NCBI RefSeq assembly: GCF_000934465.1
Contig: NZ_JXWY01000039.1
Span: forward strand, 1 to 64,000
Reading direction: 5' to 3'
Source: Staphylococcus microti
GTDB taxonomy: Bacteria; Bacillota; Bacilli; Staphylococcales; Staphylococcaceae
Length of the DNA stretch: 64,000 bases
Shown here piece by piece: positions 60,757 to 64,000 of the stretch. A program made the translations under genes and the position numbers. Position 1 is the stretch's first letter; every line of letters begins with the position of its first letter. The notes beneath the pieces are model-generated. The model searched no databases and was not told the DNA's origin. It saw only the letters and a list, made by a program, of their open reading frames with translations.

Positions 60757-62070
60757 TTATAATACAAGTGCTGCAATTGTCCCCATAATAATGAGCGGAA
60801 TATTATAAAATACAAAGTTCGGGATACACGTGTCACGAATGTGATCGTGCTGACCGTCAATGTTCAAACCAGCTGTTGGTCCAAGTGTCGAATCACTGGC
60901 TGGTGATCCTGAATCGCCTAGCGCACTGGCTGTACCGATTAAGGCAATTAATGCCATAGTACTCAAACCGATTGATTCACCAAACGGGATAAATAGTGCA
61001 GAAATAATTGGAATCGTCGCAAATGATGATCCAATGCCTAATGTTACAATTAAACCAATCACATACATCAATACAACACTAATAAATTTGTTATCTCCTG
61101 CAATCGTTGTTAGACCTTCGACAAGCTTTTGAACGTCGCCTGTTTCATTCATAACACCTGCAAAACCATTGGCTGTTAAAATAACAACGCCAATGTACGC
61201 CATAATTTTAATACCGTCTACAAACTGGTCATCTAACTTACGCCATGCATAAGCACCGGATAAGAAAAAGACGAGCACCCCTGCTAATGCACCGAAAATC
61301 ATCGAATCAATGACTGTTTGTACGATAAATGTCGCTAAAATCGCAATTACTGTTACAACGAGAACATATGGTTTTAATTCTGCTGTTTTGACTTCATTTG
61401 TTGTATCAATCGCTCTATATTCACGTGGCTTGCGATAATAGATCATTGCTAAAACAAGCCCGATGACATAACCACTTGCCGGAATCAACATAGCCTTCCA
61501 AATCATTGAGAATTCAATTGGGTGTTGTGCTTTTTCAAATCCCTTTTGAATGATCTCTTGGAAAATGTGACCGAAACCAAATGGTAACAGCACGTATGGG
61601 AAACAAAGCCCAAAGCCAATGATGATTGCGATAAGACGACGGTCCATTTTCAATTCATTAAATAAGCTGAGTAATGGTGGAATTACAATCGGAATAAACG
61701 CAATATGGACGGGTATTACGTTTTGACTCATCACGCTGAGCACTAATAAACTCAAGATGATAACACTTTTCACTTTAATACGAGACACTTTCGTATCTTC
61801 CGCACGAATTGCACGAATAACCTTTTGTACAAGATAATCTGTAATACCACTGTATGAGATCAGTGCTGCAAATCCTCCTAGTAATGCGTAACTCAATGCT
61901 ACTTCTGCACCGTCTACGATATTAGAGGTAAACACCGAAATCGTTTTTTCTACTGATAGACCTGCAATAATGCCACCCATCAGCGCACTAATAAATAAAC
62001 TAATGACAACGTTTAATCGACATAAACATAAAATAATCATTAGTAATACTGCAATTAATACTGCATTCAT
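60757..62070 (-). CDS. Na+/H+ antiporter family permease (NhaC/YuiF-like)
   Basis: A 437-aa membrane protein with about eleven helices, of the Na_H_antiporter superfamily. The motif GSSFATIPIISALFIPFGESIG and the later ALGDSGSPASDSTLGPTAGLN are typical of YuiF-type carriers, some of which are thought to carry amino acids rather than ions. Proximity to mnh invites a role in cation balance, but the substrate is uncertain. Confidence 0.82.
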   Translation of the reverse strand: MNAVLIAVLLMIILCLCRLNVVISLFISALMGGIIAGLSVEKTISVFTSNIVDGAEVALSYALLGGFAALISYSGITDYLVQKVIRAIRAEDTKVSRIKVKSVIILSLLVLSVMSQNVIPVHIAFIPIVIPPLLSLFNELKMDRRLIAIIIGFGLCFPYVLLPFGFGHIFQEIIQKGFEKAQHPIEFSMIWKAMLIPASGYVIGLVLAMIYYRKPREYRAIDTTNEVKTAELKPYVLVVTVIAILATFIVQTVIDSMIFGALAGVLVFFLSGAYAWRKLDDQFVDGIKIMAYIGVVILTANGFAGVMNETGDVQKLVEGLTTIAGDNKFISVVLMYVIGLIVTLGIGSSFATIPIISALFIPFGESIGLSTMALIALIGTASALGDSGSPASDSTLGPTAGLNIDGQHDHIRDTCIPNFVFYNIPLIIMGTIAALVL

Positions 62071-62201
62071 TCCGTCCGCTCCTTTAGTTCATTATCGAGT
62101 TAAAGTATTGTGTGTACAATATAACAAGTGTCTCTCATTTAGTCAACATGTTGTTTTAAAATTATGACAAATATTTTGAAAATATTTACACTATAAAAGA
62201 A

Positions 62202-62236
62202 AGAAAACAAAGAAACTTGTGCCTCCTTGTTTTCTA
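62202..62236 (-). terminator. Terminator of the aminopeptidase gene
   Basis: On the minus strand AGAAAACAA (62227-62235) pairs with TTGTTTTCT (62202-62210), then TTCTTTTA. Confidence 0.7.
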
Positions 62237-62247
62237 ACGTATATCAT

Positions 62248-63729
62248 TTACTGATGGTATTGTGTCATCATCCAATTCACGATTGTTGGAATCATATAAC
62301 CCGTTGGTCCTTTTGGTCCTTTGTACGAAGACTTCGTTGTCGTTGCGGGACCTGCAATATCAACATGCAAATGTGGTGTTTCGCCACTAAAATGCGTGAC
62401 GAATGCTGCTGCGAATAAGGCTTTACCATGTGCATTGACGTGATTCGTTAAATCCGCCACATCAGATGTTTTAATATTACGACGTTCTGTATCTGTAATT
62501 GGTAATTCATACACCGCTTCATCCACTTGTTGCGCTGTATCTAATAAACTTTGCAATAACTTGTGATCAACATTTTTATTGAAAATCGCTGCTTTATCTT
62601 CACCAAGTGCCACAATCGCTGCACCTGTTAATGTCGCAAAATCAATGATCAAGTTTGGTGCAAACTGATTTGCATAGTACGACGCATCAGCCAACACTAA
62701 GCGTCCTTCTGCATCCGTATTCGGAACTTCTACCGTTTCGCCACTTAATGCTGTAAACACATCATCAGGCTTCATTGCATTGTTCGCAATCATATTTTCT
62801 GCAGCCGCAATTACAGCAACCACGTTCACCTTTAAATGCAAGTTGGCAATAGCATCCACCATACCAATGACGTTCGCTGCCCCGCACATATCAAATTTCA
62901 TCGTTGGCATGCCGGTTTTAGACTTAATGGAATAACCACCAGAATCATATGTAATCCCTTTGCCGACGAGTGCAATCATATTTTCTGTGTTGTCAGGATC
63001 GCCGTCGTATTTCAACGTAATCAAACGTGGTGGATTCACAGACCCTTTCCCCACTGCATGAATTAAGCCGAAACCTTCTTGTTGCAATGCTTTGTCATCT
63101 TTCACATCTACTTCAACCAATGTTTCTTCAAAATGCTGTTGGACTAATGTCGCTAAATAATTTGGCGTTAAAATATTAGGTGGCATATTGCCTAACGTAC
63201 GCGCATAGTTAATCGCACGCCCTAATTTCTGCCCTGCTGCCACAGCATGTTCATATGCGTCACTGTCTTCTTGAGATGTCCATTCAATCTCCAATTCAAA
63301 TGGCGCTTTTTTATCTGAACGATAATTATCAAATTCATACGTCGCTTGTTCTAATTGTAAACCCATCATTTGAAAAATCGCTGCTGCATCAATCGTCTTT
63401 GCAAGAAATGTCTTCGCATATAATTTAATATGTGTGAAGCGTTCACGTTGTAAATATTGAAATAGCGTTCCCCATATTTTTAAATAATCACGCTGTTGTC
63501 GCTGATTATGATTACCGAGACCGACAGTGACAACTGTATGGTGTTCATCGTTTAAAGTGACTGGTACGTGAGAGACTGCCCCAACATGTCCTTTAATAAA
63601 TTTCTTTGTTTTTAATGTTTGGAGTGCTTCAAGTAACGCCTCATCAGCAATCGCCCCATCCACATACTGATTGAACTGATCCGGCACACCAATCACATGA
63701 ATGATTGTTTGTTCTGTTTCTTTAACCAT
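62248..63729 (-). CDS. Leucyl aminopeptidase (M17)
   Basis: A 493-aa cytosolic two-metal aminopeptidase that removes N-terminal residues from peptides, downstream of peptide uptake. The N-terminal M17 domain (1-160) is followed by the catalytic core: metal-binding GKGITYDSGGYSIK, MKFDMCGAANVIG, and the signature NTDAEGRLVLADA. The first metal Lys is in the KGITYDSGG block. AAGGGGC precedes the ATG. In S. aureus the equivalent gene is called ampA or pepA. Confidence 0.94.
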   Translation of the reverse strand: MVKETEQTIIHVIGVPDQFNQYVDGAIADEALLEALQTLKTKKFIKGHVGAVSHVPVTLNDEHHTVVTVGLGNHNQRQQRDYLKIWGTLFQYLQRERFTHIKLYAKTFLAKTIDAAAIFQMMGLQLEQATYEFDNYRSDKKAPFELEIEWTSQEDSDAYEHAVAAGQKLGRAINYARTLGNMPPNILTPNYLATLVQQHFEETLVEVDVKDDKALQQEGFGLIHAVGKGSVNPPRLITLKYDGDPDNTENMIALVGKGITYDSGGYSIKSKTGMPTMKFDMCGAANVIGMVDAIANLHLKVNVVAVIAAAENMIANNAMKPDDVFTALSGETVEVPNTDAEGRLVLADASYYANQFAPNLIIDFATLTGAAIVALGEDKAAIFNKNVDHKLLQSLLDTAQQVDEAVYELPITDTERRNIKTSDVADLTNHVNAHGKALFAAAFVTHFSGETPHLHVDIAGPATTTKSSYKGPKGPTGYMIPTIVNWMMTQYHQ

Positions 63730-63808
63730 ATCTTTCTTGCCCCTTTCATCACTATTGTCTTTATTGTAACAAATAATATAACTACGACTCTATATATGCG
63801 TATTTACA

Positions 63809-63839
63809 AAAACAGAGCACATACGTGATGTATGCACTC
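63809..63839 (-). terminator. Terminator of the partial gene at the window end
   Basis: On the minus strand GAGTGCATAC pairs with GTATGTGCTC (G-U pairs allowed) and is followed by TGTTTTTG. Confidence 0.7.
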
Positions 63840-63891
63840 CATTTATGTGTAAGCGTCGCTCAACATGTGACACTAACTTATTTATACGTTA

Positions 63892-64000
63892 TTAGAATTT
63901 ACCTTTTTTGTAAGCTAAACCTAAACCACCAATTTTGAAAACAGCACGTGTGTCAACAACACGTTTCATAAATGCTGCTTTTTTACCAGTGATTTCACGA
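63892..64000 (-). CDS. C-terminus of a probable type II NADH dehydrogenase (partial)
   Basis: Only the last 36 codons lie inside the window: [20 protein letters not shown] and then [15 protein letters not shown]. The gene continues beyond position 64000 on the minus strand. The basic, amphipathic ending with KIGGLxLxxKKGKF resembles the membrane-anchoring tail of NDH-2 proteins, and in S. aureus an ndh gene stands next to the leucyl aminopeptidase gene. Identification rests on this short piece and on gene order, so it is tentative. Confidence 0.55.
   Translation of the reverse strand, partial: REITGKKAAFMKRVVDTRAVFKIGGLGLAYKKGKF

Overview
The window is a contiguous piece of a Staphylococcus chromosome (AT-rich; staphylococcal gene order around clpB, fabHF, opp3, addBA, argGH, rocD and mnhA-G). 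The surface adhesin, the small RNA RsaE next to pepF, the SpsB active-site positions and the mnh operon all fit the genus. I cannot fix the species from sequence alone. It is not S. aureus: no spsA lies beside spsB, and there are accessory genes not expected there. A member of the intermedius/hyicus/schleiferi side of the genus is a reasonable guess, but that is inference.

Layout. 0.1-3.2 kb: a YSIRK/LPDTG serine-aspartate repeat adhesin with two homopolymer frameshifts and an A19 tract in front of it. 3.3-3.4 kb: RsaE. 3.5-9.8 kb: pepF, coiA, mecA, spxA, trpS and a DUF4256 gene. 9.9-15.8 kb: the oppBCDFA oligopeptide importer, with a CodY-like box at its promoter. 16-19 kb: DUF3899 gene, fabHF with a FapR operator, DUF2929 gene. 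19-22.8 kb: an acid phosphatase, then an orphan two-gene lactococcin-972-type ABC transporter behind a 20-bp palindrome. 23-31.9 kb: clpB (CtsR operator), an OatA-like acyltransferase, sufT, a HAD phosphatase, CoA-disulfide reductase, yisL and a fumarylacetoacetase-family enzyme. 32-41.5 kb: addBA, spsB, pgi. 41.7-45.4 kb: argGH, glpQ. 45.4-47.5 kb: a small foreign island. 47.6-51.9 kb: gudB, rocD and rocA for arginine, ornithine and proline breakdown to glutamate and 2-oxoglutarate. 52.5-54.4 kb: S1-domain gene, DUF1871 gene, cyclophilin, kapB. 54.5-60.3 kb: mnhABCDEFG Na+/H+ antiporter. 60.4-64 kb: thioesterase, NhaC/YuiF-like transporter, leucyl aminopeptidase and the C-terminus of a probable type II NADH dehydrogenase.

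The most unusual part is the 2.1-kb island between glpQ and gudB. It lies between two 127-bp imperfect direct repeats made of the 3' end of glpQ plus its terminator. It carries a Crp/Fnr regulator with a C-terminal C-x2-C-x4-C cluster as in the [4Fe-4S] Fnr of Bacillus, a 20-bp palindrome at its promoter, the SPASM C-terminal fragment of a radical-SAM peptide maturase, a 57-aa AlbB-like two-helix protein and a 212-aa membrane protein. I read this as the remains of a subtilosin/hyicin-like sactipeptide locus that kept its oxygen-sensing regulator and possible immunity genes but lost the precursor and most of the maturase.

Many regulatory sites can be read directly: RsaE with its promoter, FapR, CtsR, CodY-like and CcpA (cre) sites, and most terminators. 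RsaE carries C-rich loops that match the G-rich Shine-Dalgarno sequences of oppA, rocD and the Fnr-like gene, so several loci of this window could belong to one redox and nitrogen regulon. No tRNA, rRNA, CRISPR array, transposase or phage gene was seen.
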